The notes: generated from the letters alone by a model not told the origin. A stretch of DNA of 32,724 bases from Bhargavaea ullalensis (GCF_040545425.1 NZ_JBEPLW010000029.1); one strand, 5' to 3'. Counted from the stretch's first letter, positions 14,801 through 22,991 are shown. Numbers and translations are program-made.

Positions 14801-16201
14801 ATGGCAGCGGACGCAGGCGCCGGGACAGAAAACAAGCTGAATCTCTTTCAGCTGACGTGGCCGATTTTTTTAGAACTGTTTTTATTCACTTTGATGGGGC
14901 TCGTCGACACATTTATGCTGAGTTCACTGTCTGACGATGCGGTGTCCGGGGTCGGAGCCGCCAATCAGTATGTCCAGATCGCCATCTTGATCCTGGAAGT
15001 CGTCGGCAACGGAGCGGCGATTGTTGTTTCACAATACTTGGGTTCCAAACGTTATATAGAAGTTTCCCGAATTTCCGCAATCGCCGTTTCACTGAATCTG
15101 CTTGTTGGACTGGCTTTGAGCGGAATCTTCATCTTGTTCACCGGCCGCATCATGTCCGCGATGAATCTGAGCGGAGAAGTGCTCGCGCATGCTCAGGCCT
15201 ACCTGGTGATTGTCGGGGGCGCAATCTTCCTGCAGGCGGTCATCAATTCGCTGTCCGCCATCATCCGCGTCCACGGCTTCACGAAGCAGACGATGTTCGT
15301 GTCGCTCGGAATGAACATTTTGCACATCGCAGGGAACTACGCACTGATCTTCGGCAAATTCGGTCTGCCCGAACTCGGCGTCAGGGGGGCGGCAATCTCA
15401 TCCGTCGCAAGCCGGCTCATCGCCCTGTTCGTCTTCCTGTGGGTGCTCTATAAAGTGCTTGATTACCGGATTGAGTTCCGTTATTACTTCAGCTGGACAA
15501 AAGAATTTGTCGGGAAAATCCTCCATATCGGATTGCCGTCGGCATTTGAACAGATCCTTTATCAGGGTTGCCAGCTCGTGTTCCTCTATTATGTAACTTA
15601 TCTCGGCACCGAGGCGCTTGCCGCCCGGCAGTATGCCGTCAATATTTCGATGTTCAGCTATCTGTTCGCACTGGCAATCGGTCTCGGCACGTCGATCATC
15701 ACCGGGCGGCTCGTCGGGAGCGGGCAGCAGGAAGTCGCTTATCATTCTCTCTGGAAAAGCCTGAAATGGGCATTTGTCTTTACATTCGGCATGGTCGGGG
15801 CCGTGACGGTACTCCGGTATCCGCTCATGCGCTTGTTCACAGACAATGAAGAAATCATCCGGCTCGGCGCTTCGGTGCTGGTCCTGTCGGTGTTGCTGGA
15901 AACCGGGCGCACATTCAATATTGTCATCATCAACTCGCTGCGAGCATCCGGGGACGCCAAGTTTCCGGTTCTCATGGCGGCGGTCTCGATGGTGCTCATG
16001 AGCCTGCCGCTCGGCTATTTCCTCGTGTTTGTCATGGATCTCGGAATCGTCGGCGTCTGGCTGGCGATCGCCGCAGATGAATGGACGAGGGGCATCGCGA
16101 TGGCGCTCCGGTGGAAAAGCCGCGCCTGGGAGAGCCACGCGCTCGTCCAGCCTCAGGACGAAGCGGCAGATGACGTCCGGCCCGTGCCTGAAACGATTTA
16201 A
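14801..16201 (+). CDS. MATE family multidrug/cation efflux transporter
   Basis: A 466-residue inner-membrane antiporter with about 12 helices in two halves. Family features: an N-terminal LTWPIFLELFLFTLMGLVDTFMLSSL, SGVGAANQYVQIAILILEVVGNGAAIVVSQYLG, and the second-half GLPSAFEQILYQGCQLVFLYYV followed by ALAIGLGTSIITGRLVGSG. MATE proteins export drugs or metabolites against Na+ or H+; the substrate is not inferable. AAAGAGGA lies 9 nt before the ATG. A single-gene unit with a strong shared terminator. Confidence 0.93.
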   Translation: MAADAGAGTENKLNLFQLTWPIFLELFLFTLMGLVDTFMLSSLSDDAVSGVGAANQYVQIAILILEVVGNGAAIVVSQYLGSKRYIEVSRISAIAVSLNLLVGLALSGIFILFTGRIMSAMNLSGEVLAHAQAYLVIVGGAIFLQAVINSLSAIIRVHGFTKQTMFVSLGMNILHIAGNYALIFGKFGLPELGVRGAAISSVASRLIALFVFLWVLYKVLDYRIEFRYYFSWTKEFVGKILHIGLPSAFEQILYQGCQLVFLYYVTYLGTEALAARQYAVNISMFSYLFALAIGLGTSIITGRLVGSGQQEVAYHSLWKSLKWAFVFTFGMVGAVTVLRYPLMRLFTDNEEIIRLGASVLVLSVLLETGRTFNIVIINSLRASGDAKFPVLMAAVSMVLMSLPLGYFLVFVMDLGIVGVWLAIAADEWTRGIAMALRWKSRAWESHALVQPQDEAADDVRPVPETI

Positions 16202-16203
16202 GA

Positions 16204-16245
16204 AAAAAGCGAGCGGATCCCGTATCGGGGATCTGCTCGCTTTTT
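16204..16245. terminator. Bidirectional terminator, MATE / aldo-keto reductase
   Basis: AAAAAGCGAGC (16204-16214) pairs with GCTCGCTTTTT (16235-16245), with an inner GGATCCC/GGGATC stem. It touches the stop codon of the leftward reductase gene. Confidence 0.92.
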
Positions 16246-17185
16246 ATGCTTCTCGGGAAAAGAGCCGGTCGATCTCGCTGATTTCCGCTTCTGTGAGCCG
16301 GACATCCAGCGTTTTCAGGTTGTCGGCCACCTGCGACGGCTTTTTCGCACCCGGAATGATGGCGTCAATAGTGTCGCGGGTCAGGTACCAGGCAAGGACC
16401 ACGTGGGCGATCTCGGCACCCTTTGCTTCCGCAATCGGCCGCAGCTTGTCCACTTTCTCAAGATTGCTGCGGAACGCTTCTCCCTGGAACTCCGGTTTGT
16501 TTTTCCTCAGGTCGTCAAACACGGTTTCCGGCGTGTACTTTCCGGCCAGCAGACCTGCCGCAAGCGGGAAGTAAGGGACGAACGAAATGCCGTGTTCCGC
16601 AACATACGGGAAGTAGTCCTGTTCGGCCGTGCGATTCAGCAGATTGTACTCGCCCTGAAGCACGTCGACATATCCGTCCTTGTTCGCTTCCTTCAGCTGT
16701 TCGGGCGAGAAGTTCGAGACGCCGATCGCGCGGATCAGTCCTTCGTCTTTCATTTCTTTCAGGGCGCCGACCGCTTCGTCTTTCGGCGTGTTTTCATCGG
16801 GGTAGTGGATGTAATACAAGTCGATGTAGTCTGTCTGAAGGCGGCGCAGGCTCTGCTCGACCTGATTGCGGAGGAAGGCGGGGGAGTTGTCGTAGGAACG
16901 TCTGCCGACACCCAGGTTGTGGGCGCCTTTTGTGGCAATGATTACATCCTGACGGCTGCCGGTTTCCTTTACCACTTCACCGACAAGTTCTTCGGACCGC
17001 TCGGGGCCGTAGATGAATGCCGTGTCAAGGAAATTCATTCCCTGTCCGATTGCCGTGCGGACAAGATCCTTTCCGGTTTCTTCGTTCAGATCAGGATACA
17101 GATTGTGCCCGCCGACTGCATTAGTGCCAAGGCCGACCGGATTGACGAACAGGCCGGATTTACCGAGCTCCACTTCTTTTGCCAT
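16244..17185 (-). CDS. Aldo/keto reductase
   Basis: A 313-residue cytoplasmic NAD(P)H-dependent oxidoreductase, TIM barrel. The catalytic tetrad is visible: Asp54 and Tyr59 (FLDTAFIYGPERSEE), Lys86 (IIATKGAH) and His127 (DLYYIHYPD). IRAIGVSNFSPEQL is the usual substrate-loop signature, and the C-terminal AIIPGAKKPSQVADN binds cofactor. AAAAGGA lies about 11 nt before the ATG at 17185. It is divergent from the TetR gene and has its own SigA-type promoter (17226-17254). The natural carbonyl substrate is unknown. Confidence 0.93.
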   Translation of the reverse strand: MAKEVELGKSGLFVNPVGLGTNAVGGHNLYPDLNEETGKDLVRTAIGQGMNFLDTAFIYGPERSEELVGEVVKETGSRQDVIIATKGAHNLGVGRRSYDNSPAFLRNQVEQSLRRLQTDYIDLYYIHYPDENTPKDEAVGALKEMKDEGLIRAIGVSNFSPEQLKEANKDGYVDVLQGEYNLLNRTAEQDYFPYVAEHGISFVPYFPLAAGLLAGKYTPETVFDDLRKNKPEFQGEAFRSNLEKVDKLRPIAEAKGAEIAHVVLAWYLTRDTIDAIIPGAKKPSQVADNLKTLDVRLTEAEISEIDRLFSREA

Positions 17186-17225
17186 CAAGTCATCATCCTT
17201 TTCCGAGTAATTGGACTTCAGCTTC

Positions 17226-17254
17226 AGTTTAAAGAACTTCCGCCCCGGTTTCAA
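17226..17254 (-). promoter_or_regulatory. SigA-type promoter of aldo/keto reductase gene
   Basis: Minus strand: -35 TTGAAA (17254-17249), exact 17-bp spacer, -10 TAAACT (17231-17226). Confidence 0.6.
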
Positions 17255-17274
17255 TCGGACCGCCACATTCCCGG

Positions 17275-17303
17275 TTGACCTGCCGTGGTTTTTGATATAA
17301 AAT
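17275..17303 (+). promoter_or_regulatory. SigA-type promoter of the tetR-SMR operon
   Basis: -35 TTGACC (17275-17280), 17-bp spacer, -10 TAAAAT (17298-17303). The TetR-type operator begins at the last base of the -10. Confidence 0.65.
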
Positions 17304-17319
17304 GAATGAAAGTCAGTCA
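17303..17319 (+). promoter_or_regulatory. Operator O1 of the TetR regulator
   Basis: Imperfect palindrome TGAATGA-N3-TCAGTCA (arms match at 6 of 7), placed over the expected transcription start. The arms are identical, in reverse orientation, to those of the site at 17927-17943. Binding is inferred from this match and from position. Confidence 0.65.
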
Positions 17320-17338
17320 GTAGAGAGGAGGATACCCG

Positions 17339-17905
17339 TTGGACAAGAGAGAGCGGATCATCCGCGCAGCGGTCGAGGTATTCAGGGACAAGGGCATCGA
17401 AGGCACAAAAGTATCGGATATTGTCCGGAAAGCTGAAATTGCACAAGGGACATTTTATCTATACTTTCCTTCCAAGCTGTCCGTCATGCCGGCAATTGCG
17501 GAGCGGATGGCCCGTCAATTGGAGGAGACCGCCCGGCGTCACGTAAAGCCCGAGACGGATTGGGAAGGCCAGCTCCTGCAACTCATTGATGCGGTGTTTG
17601 AAGTGACGGCTGAATACCGGGACGTCGCCACCCTCGTCTATGCGGGTCTTTCCTCAACGGAACATGTCCGGGAATGGGAGGACATCTATACATCCCTCTA
17701 TGCGTCCATCGCGGAGATGATCGGCCGCTGGCAGGAAGAGGGACATGTAAGGACGGCGGATCCGTCGGCACTTGCCCGGCTTGTGGTCGGTCTGACCGAA
17801 TCGGCCGCCGAGCAGGTGTATCTGTATGACGCATACGATCCCGTCCGGGAACAAGAACAGAAGGAAGAGTTGCGTGTGTTCCTGAGAAACGCCCTGCGCG
17901 AGTAG
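17339..17905 (+). CDS. TetR family transcriptional repressor of the SMR exporter pair
   Basis: A 188-residue protein. The N-terminal helix-turn-helix (about 20-46: GTKVSDIVRKAEIAQGTFYLYFPSK) is typical TetR/AcrR; the remaining helices form a ligand pocket. The start is TTG at 17339 with AGAGGAGG 7 nt upstream. The first exporter gene starts 61 nt after its stop. Two operators with identical arms, one at its own promoter and one between it and the exporter genes, suggest autorepression plus control of the exporters. The inducer is unknown, probably a cationic compound exported by the pump. Confidence 0.92.
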   Translation: MDKRERIIRAAVEVFRDKGIEGTKVSDIVRKAEIAQGTFYLYFPSKLSVMPAIAERMARQLEETARRHVKPETDWEGQLLQLIDAVFEVTAEYRDVATLVYAGLSSTEHVREWEDIYTSLYASIAEMIGRWQEEGHVRTADPSALARLVVGLTESAAEQVYLYDAYDPVREQEQKEELRVFLRNALRE

Positions 17906-17926
17906 GGCGATCTTGTTTCCACTCGA

Positions 17927-17943
17927 TGACTGATAGTCATTCA
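17927..17943 (+). promoter_or_regulatory. Operator O2 between tetR and the SMR genes
   Basis: TGACTGA-N3-TCATTCA. Its reverse complement has exactly the O1 arms (TGAATGA and TCAGTCA); only the 3-nt centre differs. It ends a few bases before the ribosome site of the first SMR gene. No good -35/-10 pair is evident here, so it may guard a weak internal promoter or act as a roadblock. Confidence 0.65.
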
Positions 17944-17966
17944 TTTAAAAAGGAGTTATCGATATC

Positions 17967-18305
17967 ATGAACAAGTCCTGGATTTACGTCGCCCTGACCT
18001 GTTTGTTCGAACTGGTCTGGGTGTACGGTTTCAGTACGGCGACCCACTTGTGGCAGTGGGCGATCATTGTCACAATTATTCTTGTGGATTTTCATTTTCT
18101 TGCCAAGGCATGCGAAAACTTGCCGACCGGTACAGTCTACGCCGTGTTTGCGGCAGTCGGCTCAATCGGTACGGTGCTCATGGACGTCTTCCTGTTCGGC
18201 GGCACGATGAACGGGGCGAAGCTGTTCTTCATCGTCCTGCTCGTTGCCGGCGTCATCGGACTGAAATTGGCTGACGGCAAAGAAGAAAAGGAGGCGAAAG
18301 CATAA
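17967..18305 (+). CDS. SMR family efflux transporter, subunit 1 (YkkC-like)
   Basis: A 112-residue four-helix membrane protein of the small multidrug resistance family. The essential Glu15 is in FELVWVYGF; the E-x-x-W pattern matches YkkC/Gdx-type subunits. LPTGTVYAVFAAVGSIGTVL forms helix 3. The C-terminus is charged (DGKEEKEAKA), as in YkkC-type partners. It overlaps the second subunit by 1 nt (TAATG), and paired SMR proteins of this kind work as an antiparallel heterodimer driven by the proton gradient. AAAGGAG lies 12 nt before the ATG. The substrate (quaternary amine, dye or guanidinium-like) is not determinable. Confidence 0.9.
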   Translation: MNKSWIYVALTCLFELVWVYGFSTATHLWQWAIIVTIILVDFHFLAKACENLPTGTVYAVFAAVGSIGTVLMDVFLFGGTMNGAKLFFIVLLVAGVIGLKLADGKEEKEAKA

Positions 18306-18619
18306 TGGGATGGCTTTTCGTCATGGCGGCCGCGTCATTTGAAGTGACGGGGGCGGTCGGCCTTCACTTGTACAGTCAGCACCGGAACAAGCTGAACACA
18401 CTGCTGTATCTCGGCGGGTTCGGACTTTCGTTCTTGCTGCTTTACCAGGCGTTTGACTATCTGCAGCTGAGCGTGGCCTATGCGGTCTGGATCGGTCTTG
18501 GAACCGCCGGGGCCGTTCTGATAAATATGATATTCTTCGGGGAATCCCGCAATCTCCAACGTGTGCTCAGTCTTCTCGTCATCCTCGTCGGTGCCATCGG
18601 GCTGAAGCTCGTTTCGTAA
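18305..18619 (+). CDS. SMR family efflux transporter, subunit 2 (YkkD-like)
   Basis: A 104-residue four-helix SMR protein. The essential Glu13 is in FEVTGAVGL; Thr-Gly in place of the W of subunit 1 fits the second, YkkD-like partner (EMAG in YkkD). SVAYAVWIGLGTAGAVLINMIFFGES is the conserved helix-3/loop segment. It starts on the last base of the previous stop codon, consistent with fixed stoichiometry. A strong terminator follows 10 nt after the stop. Confidence 0.9.
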   Translation: MGWLFVMAAASFEVTGAVGLHLYSQHRNKLNTLLYLGGFGLSFLLLYQAFDYLQLSVAYAVWIGLGTAGAVLINMIFFGESRNLQRVLSLLVILVGAIGLKLVS

Positions 18620-18628
18620 GGATCAGAA

Positions 18629-18667
18629 AAAAAAGCCGGTCTCTTGTCACAAAGAGACCGGCTTTTT
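18629..18667. terminator. Bidirectional terminator, SMR operon / ctaG-like gene
   Basis: AAAAAGCCGGTCTCT and AGAGACCGGCTTTTT form a perfect 15-bp stem with an 8-nt loop. Its right arm encodes the last residues (KKPVSL) of the leftward gene, whose stop codon lies in the loop. Confidence 0.93.
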
Positions 18668-19459
18668 GGCGCCGAACCGGCTTTTGGTCCGTCGGTAGCC
18701 GGGTTTTTTGTACCAGCCGTGAAACAGCACAACGATGATGGCAAGGTCGATCAAGTCGCCGCCGTAATACATGATCATCGCCCCTTGCCTCGCTTGTTCC
18801 AAAGAAACACCGGACGGCGGATAAGCATAGAGGAGTTTGCTCAATATTCCATGCGCGGCGAGGGACGGAATGAATACAATCGTCCTGAACAAGGGGCTGT
18901 GACCGTTTGGCGCCGGATCAAAATAAAGCACCGAAACCGTAAAGAGGTAGCCCGCCAGAAACAGATGAGCATGCACCAGGAGAAACAGGAGCGGGTGATG
19001 ATGCATGAGTCCAAACAGGGGAGTGGTATAAAGAATCCAAAGCCCCCCGATATTCAAGACAGATGCAGTGACAGGATGACGGTAAAAAGAAAAAACAGGC
19101 TTTCGGATCACTCCCGCAACCTTCCTTGCCTTGTTGACAGGCAAGGATCGAAGCAGCAGCTTGACAGGTGCGCCGGCAGCCATCAGCATCGGCGCAGCCA
19201 TCCCAAGCAGAAGGTGTCCGGTCATGTGGAAACGAAAATCATGATGGGCCGCTTCGAGGAAAAAGGGGGACAACGGCAGCCACGCGAAAAAAATGCCGGA
19301 AGACCAGCACAATGGCCGCCGCCCGGGCCAGCGACGGTATCTGCCTTTGCGGCCGGAAGCTGCCATGCCCCAGAAGTATAAGAATACGCCGGTTAAGCCG
19401 ATGAGGAGAGCAATGGCTGAAATGGCGGTTGTCCACCCATCGGTGAATTCATGAGGCAT
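18647..19459 (-). CDS. Cytochrome c oxidase assembly factor CtaG-like membrane protein
   Basis: A 270-residue membrane protein with about seven helices, of the caa3-type CtaG family (copper insertion/assembly of cytochrome oxidase). Conserved His-rich segments: AAHHDFRFHMTGHLLLGMAAPMLMA, YTTPLFGLMHHHPLLFLLVHAHLFLAGYLF and IPSLAAHGILSKLLY. The start at 19459 overlaps the end of the DUF2243 gene by 11 nt and relies on coupling, since its own ribosome site is weak. No oxidase structural genes are in the window. The last codons lie within a terminator stem. Confidence 0.88.
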   Translation of the reverse strand: MPHEFTDGWTTAISAIALLIGLTGVFLYFWGMAASGRKGRYRRWPGRRPLCWSSGIFFAWLPLSPFFLEAAHHDFRFHMTGHLLLGMAAPMLMAAGAPVKLLLRSLPVNKARKVAGVIRKPVFSFYRHPVTASVLNIGGLWILYTTPLFGLMHHHPLLFLLVHAHLFLAGYLFTVSVLYFDPAPNGHSPLFRTIVFIPSLAAHGILSKLLYAYPPSGVSLEQARQGAMIMYYGGDLIDLAIIVVLFHGWYKKPGYRRTKSRFGAKKPVSL

Positions 19460-19988
19460 TGACGATCACTTTCCGGCCGGAGAGATCTTTTTTTGCCGAG
19501 CGGATCAGGATCAGGCCGAACGCGATCATCACAATCGCCAGTCCGTTCCAGATGATGTCATACGGAACGATGTCCACCTCGTAGCGGATTTGGTGAATCC
19601 GCATCAGCTTGTGCTGAATCGTTCCGTCATAGAGCTGGAAAGCACCCCCGCCAAGAAGCTTTCCGCCCCAGAACATCCTGTGCCAAAACGCCTTCTTTCT
19701 CCTCAAGTCAGCCACAAGATAAAGGCCTCCGACAGTCGCAAACCAGCTGAAGGCGTGGAACAATCCATCAGAGACCAATCCTGCTGCCGTGGAAGACCGG
19801 TCATAGAACTTATGCCAGTGCAAAATCTGATGGAAAACCGTCTCATCGATAAATGCCACAAACCCCAATCCGAACAATATGCCCGCCCAAAGATTCAAGG
19901 ATCGATGTCGGAATTTCGGGTTTTCAGGTTCGGGTAATCTTTCTTGAATGATGACCGCTCCTTTCTGAGCATCAGCTGTTCCGCTCAT
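19449..19988 (-). CDS. DUF2243 family membrane protein
   Basis: A 179-residue protein with four helices after a polar N-terminal tail. Family segments: LWAGILFGLGFVAFIDETVFHQILHWHKFYD, DGLFHAFSWFATVGGLYLVADL, GAFQLYDGTIQHKLMRIHQIRY and DIIWNGLAIVMI. Several conserved His residues suggest metal or haem contact. Function is unknown. The start at 19988 has CGGAGGC upstream; the longer in-frame start at 20081 overlaps the proA terminator and is rejected. It is coupled by overlap to the CtaG-like gene. Confidence 0.88.
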   Translation of the reverse strand: MSGTADAQKGAVIIQERLPEPENPKFRHRSLNLWAGILFGLGFVAFIDETVFHQILHWHKFYDRSSTAAGLVSDGLFHAFSWFATVGGLYLVADLRRKKAFWHRMFWGGKLLGGGAFQLYDGTIQHKLMRIHQIRYEVDIVPYDIIWNGLAIVMIAFGLILIRSAKKDLSGRKVIVNAS

Positions 19989-20025
19989 TATCGCCTCCGG
20001 TTTGTCCGGATAATCAGCTTTCCGG

Positions 20026-20066
20026 CAAATAAACAGGGCGTCCGTCGACCGGGACGCCCTGTTCCT
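20026..20066 (-). terminator. Terminator of proBA
   Basis: AACAGGGCGTCC (20032-20043) pairs perfectly with GGACGCCCTGTT (20052-20063); on the minus strand it is followed by TATTT. It starts just past the proA stop. Confidence 0.85.
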
Positions 20067-20068
20067 GT

Positions 20069-21337
20069 TTATTGCTTGCACTGCCCGTTTCCGCGGATCA
20101 CCGTCTTTACCGAGGTGAGCGCGGACAGACCCATGGGCCCGCGAGCATGGAGTTTCTGGGTGCTGATGCCGAGCTCTGCACCGAAACCAAATTCAAATCC
20201 GTCGGTGAAACGGGTGGAGGCATTGTGGTAGACGGCGGCGGCATCGACACCGGCCAGGAACTTTTCGGCCTCGTCAGGGGAAGAGGTTACGATTGACTCG
20301 GAGTGCCGGGTGCCGTACCGGTTGATATGCCGGATCGCTTCTTCGGTTGACTCCACCGTCTTCATGGCGGCTTCCGGTCCGAGGAACTCCGCCGCCCAGT
20401 CTTCGTCCGACGCCGGCAGCGTCCCGCCGGCGAGGCCGCAGATGCGTTCGTCCCCCCGGATGAGCACGCCTTTCTCCTGAAGCGCGGCAATCAGGCAGGC
20501 GCCATGCGGCCAGTCTGCGTGGACGAGAATGGTCTCGGCCGCATTGCAGACGGATGGCCGCTGTGTTTTGGCGTTGACCGCAATCCGGATGGCCATGTCT
20601 TTGTCCGCTGAATCATCAATGTAAACGTGGCAGTTGCCCGCGCCGGTCTCGATGACGGGCACCGTAGACTGCTCGGCGACGGCGCGGATGAGTGCTGAGC
20701 TGCCACGGGGAATGAGCACGTCTAGCACATCATTCATCTTGAACAGCCTGGCCGCTGTTTCGCGGCTCGTGTCTTCGATTAGTTGGACGGACGCAGCCGG
20801 AATTCCCTGCCCGCTGATGGCTTCCTGGATAATGGAAACGAGCATGATGTTCGAGCGGATGGCGGAGGAGCTGCCGCGCAGCAGGACGGCGTTCCCGGTC
20901 TTGAGGCAGAGGGCGGCTGCATCGACCGTGACATTCGGTCTCGCCTCATAGATGATGCCGACCACGCCGAGCGGTACCCGGACCGATGACAATTCAAGCC
21001 CGTTCGGCCGGTCCCAGCTGTCCACTGTTTTGCCGACAGGATCTTCGAGCATGGTAAGTTCCCTCAGTGCGGACGCCATATCCCGGATCCTTCCTTCGTC
21101 CAGCCGCAGCCGGTCAAGCAGTGATTCGGACATCCCGGCTGCGCGGCCGGCTTGGATATCGAAGCGGTTCGCCTCAATGATATCGGCTTTCCTTTTGCCG
21201 AGCTGATCGGCAATCGCCAGCAGTGCAGAGTTCTTTTGTTCCGTTTCCAGCAATGCGAGCTCTGCGGCAGCTTGTTTTGCGGCAGCTCCTTTGGACGCCA
21301 GCTCTTCGGCCGGTCCGGTTTTCAAGTGCATGTTCAT
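20069..21337 (-). CDS. proA: Gamma-glutamyl phosphate reductase
   Basis: Second enzyme of proline synthesis: reduces gamma-glutamyl phosphate with NADPH to glutamate semialdehyde. 422 residues, aldehyde dehydrogenase fold. Catalytic Cys264 in QRPSVCNAAETI; IPRGSSALIR and VIETGAGNCHVYID line the active site; the NADPH region has VPLGVVGIIYEARPNVT and GNAVLLRGSSSA. The ATG at 21337 overlaps the proB stop (ATGA), with GAGGAGG upstream; a second ATG two codons later is also possible. Both pathway enzymes are co-transcribed. Confidence 0.97.
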   Translation of the reverse strand: MNMHLKTGPAEELASKGAAAKQAAAELALLETEQKNSALLAIADQLGKRKADIIEANRFDIQAGRAAGMSESLLDRLRLDEGRIRDMASALRELTMLEDPVGKTVDSWDRPNGLELSSVRVPLGVVGIIYEARPNVTVDAAALCLKTGNAVLLRGSSSAIRSNIMLVSIIQEAISGQGIPAASVQLIEDTSRETAARLFKMNDVLDVLIPRGSSALIRAVAEQSTVPVIETGAGNCHVYIDDSADKDMAIRIAVNAKTQRPSVCNAAETILVHADWPHGACLIAALQEKGVLIRGDERICGLAGGTLPASDEDWAAEFLGPEAAMKTVESTEEAIRHINRYGTRHSESIVTSSPDEAEKFLAGVDAAAVYHNASTRFTDGFEFGFGAELGISTQKLHARGPMGLSALTSVKTVIRGNGQCKQ

Positions 21338-22458
21338 CGCACAGCCTCCTCTTTTTTCAGATGGATCCAGCGGTTGCAGTGGATGACTTCCGGTGTGGTC
21401 CCGCCGGAAATTTCCATCGCTGCATCCCCTGATTTTCCGATGATTTTCCGGATAACTCCGGACGGGTAATTCACCATCCCCCTGCCGATCAAGTCGCCGT
21501 CAACGTTCAAAACATCTGTCACTTCTCCGGCCCCGAACGTTCCGGTCACTTCTGTGATACCGACGGGAAGCAAACTCGTTCCCCGTGAGGAAAGCGCTTT
21601 GGCAGCGCCCTCATCGACGGTGATCGAGCCGGCCGGGACGGAACAGAGGGCCATCCATCGTTTGGAGTCCTTGCCGGACAACCGGGAAGAGCTTCCGATA
21701 TAGGTCCCGTTTCCGCGGCCTTCCACAATATCGAGAAGCTTCCGGGCTCCCCGTCCTGTACCGATGAAAACATTGACGCCGAGAGATCCTGCTGTACGGG
21801 CCGCGAGGATCTTCGAACGCATGCCGCCTGTGCCGACAGAAGATCCCGTCCCACCGGCTGCCTGGATCAGTCCGTCATGCACTTCGGCGATGAATGTGTA
21901 TTTCCGGGCATTTGGATTGTCATTCGGATTACCGTCATAAATGCCGTCGACATCGGTCAGGATGGCCAGAAAGTCGGCATGTACGAGGCCTGCCGCCAAT
22001 GCCGACAGCATGTCATTGTCGCCGAATGTGATTCCTTCCACCGATACTGAATCGTTTTCATTCACGATCGGGAGGGCCCGCCGGTTGAGCAGTTCTTCCA
22101 GCATCCGTCCCGTATTGTGGAAACGATCTTTTTTCATGAGGTCCTGCCTGGTGAGGAGCAGCTGCGCAGTGACGATCCCGTGTTTTTTGAACTCCTCCGC
22201 ATAAGCTTCCATGAGCAGGCCCTGGCCGACCGCGGCTGCAGCTTGTTTGGCAGCGATTGCCGATGGGCGGCTTGGATAGCCGAGGTTTTTGAACCCGGCC
22301 GCCACGGCGCCCGAAGAAACGAGGACCACTTCGTGTCCGGCATCCATCAGCTTGGCAATGGCGGCCGAATGTTCCGCGACAAGCGGACCCGCCAGGCTGC
22401 CCGTCCGGTCCGTGATTGAACTGCTTCCGATTTTCACGATGATCCGTTTCTTTTTCAT
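21334..22458 (-). CDS. proB: Glutamate 5-kinase
   Basis: First, feedback-controlled step of proline synthesis: phosphorylates glutamate. 374 residues. The amino-acid-kinase domain (about 1-255) has VKIGSSSIT, VSSGAVAAG, NENDSVSVEGITFGDND and ILTDVDGIY. The PUA domain (about 275-355) has GSITVDEGAAKALSSRG and GEVTDVLNVDGDLIGRGMVNY. AGGGG lies upstream of the ATG at 22458. The leader is only about 30 nt, too short for the T-box seen on some Bacillus pro operons, so control by proline-tRNA attenuation is unlikely; ProB inhibition by proline is the family norm. Confidence 0.97.
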   Translation of the reverse strand: MKKKRIIVKIGSSSITDRTGSLAGPLVAEHSAAIAKLMDAGHEVVLVSSGAVAAGFKNLGYPSRPSAIAAKQAAAAVGQGLLMEAYAEEFKKHGIVTAQLLLTRQDLMKKDRFHNTGRMLEELLNRRALPIVNENDSVSVEGITFGDNDMLSALAAGLVHADFLAILTDVDGIYDGNPNDNPNARKYTFIAEVHDGLIQAAGGTGSSVGTGGMRSKILAARTAGSLGVNVFIGTGRGARKLLDIVEGRGNGTYIGSSSRLSGKDSKRWMALCSVPAGSITVDEGAAKALSSRGTSLLPVGITEVTGTFGAGEVTDVLNVDGDLIGRGMVNYPSGVIRKIIGKSGDAAMEISGGTTPEVIHCNRWIHLKKEEAVR

Positions 22459-22490
22459 CAGAGCCCCTCCGCAATTGAATGATTAGAATG

Positions 22491-22519
22491 ATTATGCAAT
22501 AAGGAGGATAATTAATCAA
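22491..22519 (-). promoter_or_regulatory. SigA promoter of proBA
   Basis: Minus strand: -35 TTGATT (22519-22514), exact 17-bp spacer, -10 CATAAT (22496-22491), 33 nt before the start codon. Confidence 0.7.
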
Positions 22520-22631
22520 CAGTGAAAATAAAAAATGTTGGCGCAAAATATTTTTTAATCCTGAGAAATGAAACCGAAAAGGACTTTTGAGAGTAGATGA
22601 GGAAATGGACTAAACAAAGGAGGGACCCGGC

Positions 22632-22898
22632 ATGCTTTGGATCATCATCATTGTCGCCATCGGAGCCACCATCCCGGTTTCTGCAATCATCACCGACCAT
22701 CAGCGCCAAATGACAAAACTGAAGGCAGGACTCGTCAGGGAGGAGATTGAGCTTGAACAGCTGAAGCAACAAAACTTCATCGCGGAGACCGAGCAGATGA
22801 AGCTGGAACTGGAAAAGATGAAACTCGATTATACGGCAGACCATGTGCTGCCGATGCCGGAAAAGAAAAGGAAGGAAGAGTCGCCGAAGATCATCTGA
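22632..22898 (+). CDS. Small membrane-anchored coiled-coil protein, unknown function
   Basis: An 88-residue protein: one N-terminal membrane helix (about 2-20, WIIIIVAIGATIPVSAII), then a charged segment that reads as a coiled coil (about 22-66, repeated Leu/Ile with Glu/Lys/Gln), and a basic-acidic tail (PEKKRKEESPKII). The layout recalls PspB-type proteins, but no family is recognised with confidence. AAAGGAGGG lies 7-8 nt before the ATG. It stands between the proBA promoter (divergent) and the MarR gene. Confidence 0.82.
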   Translation: MLWIIIIVAIGATIPVSAIITDHQRQMTKLKAGLVREEIELEQLKQQNFIAETEQMKLELEKMKLDYTADHVLPMPEKKRKEESPKII

Positions 22899-22991
22899 GG
22901 TTACAAAACACAAAGTTTTGCAAACGCTTTGCTAAAAAAACAGGCAGCCGGGCCTTTTCATGAAGGGTCCGGCTATGTTATGATGTAATAG

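Noticed and set aside
22459..22560. T-box leader before proBA
   Set aside because: The promoter lies only about 33 nt before the start, and no T-box sequence or specifier stem is seen.
22946..22974. Hairpin before marR as a terminator of the small coiled-coil gene
   Set aside because: No T-run follows on the plus strand; the U-run would be on the minus strand, where no gene needs termination. It remains an unexplained stem.
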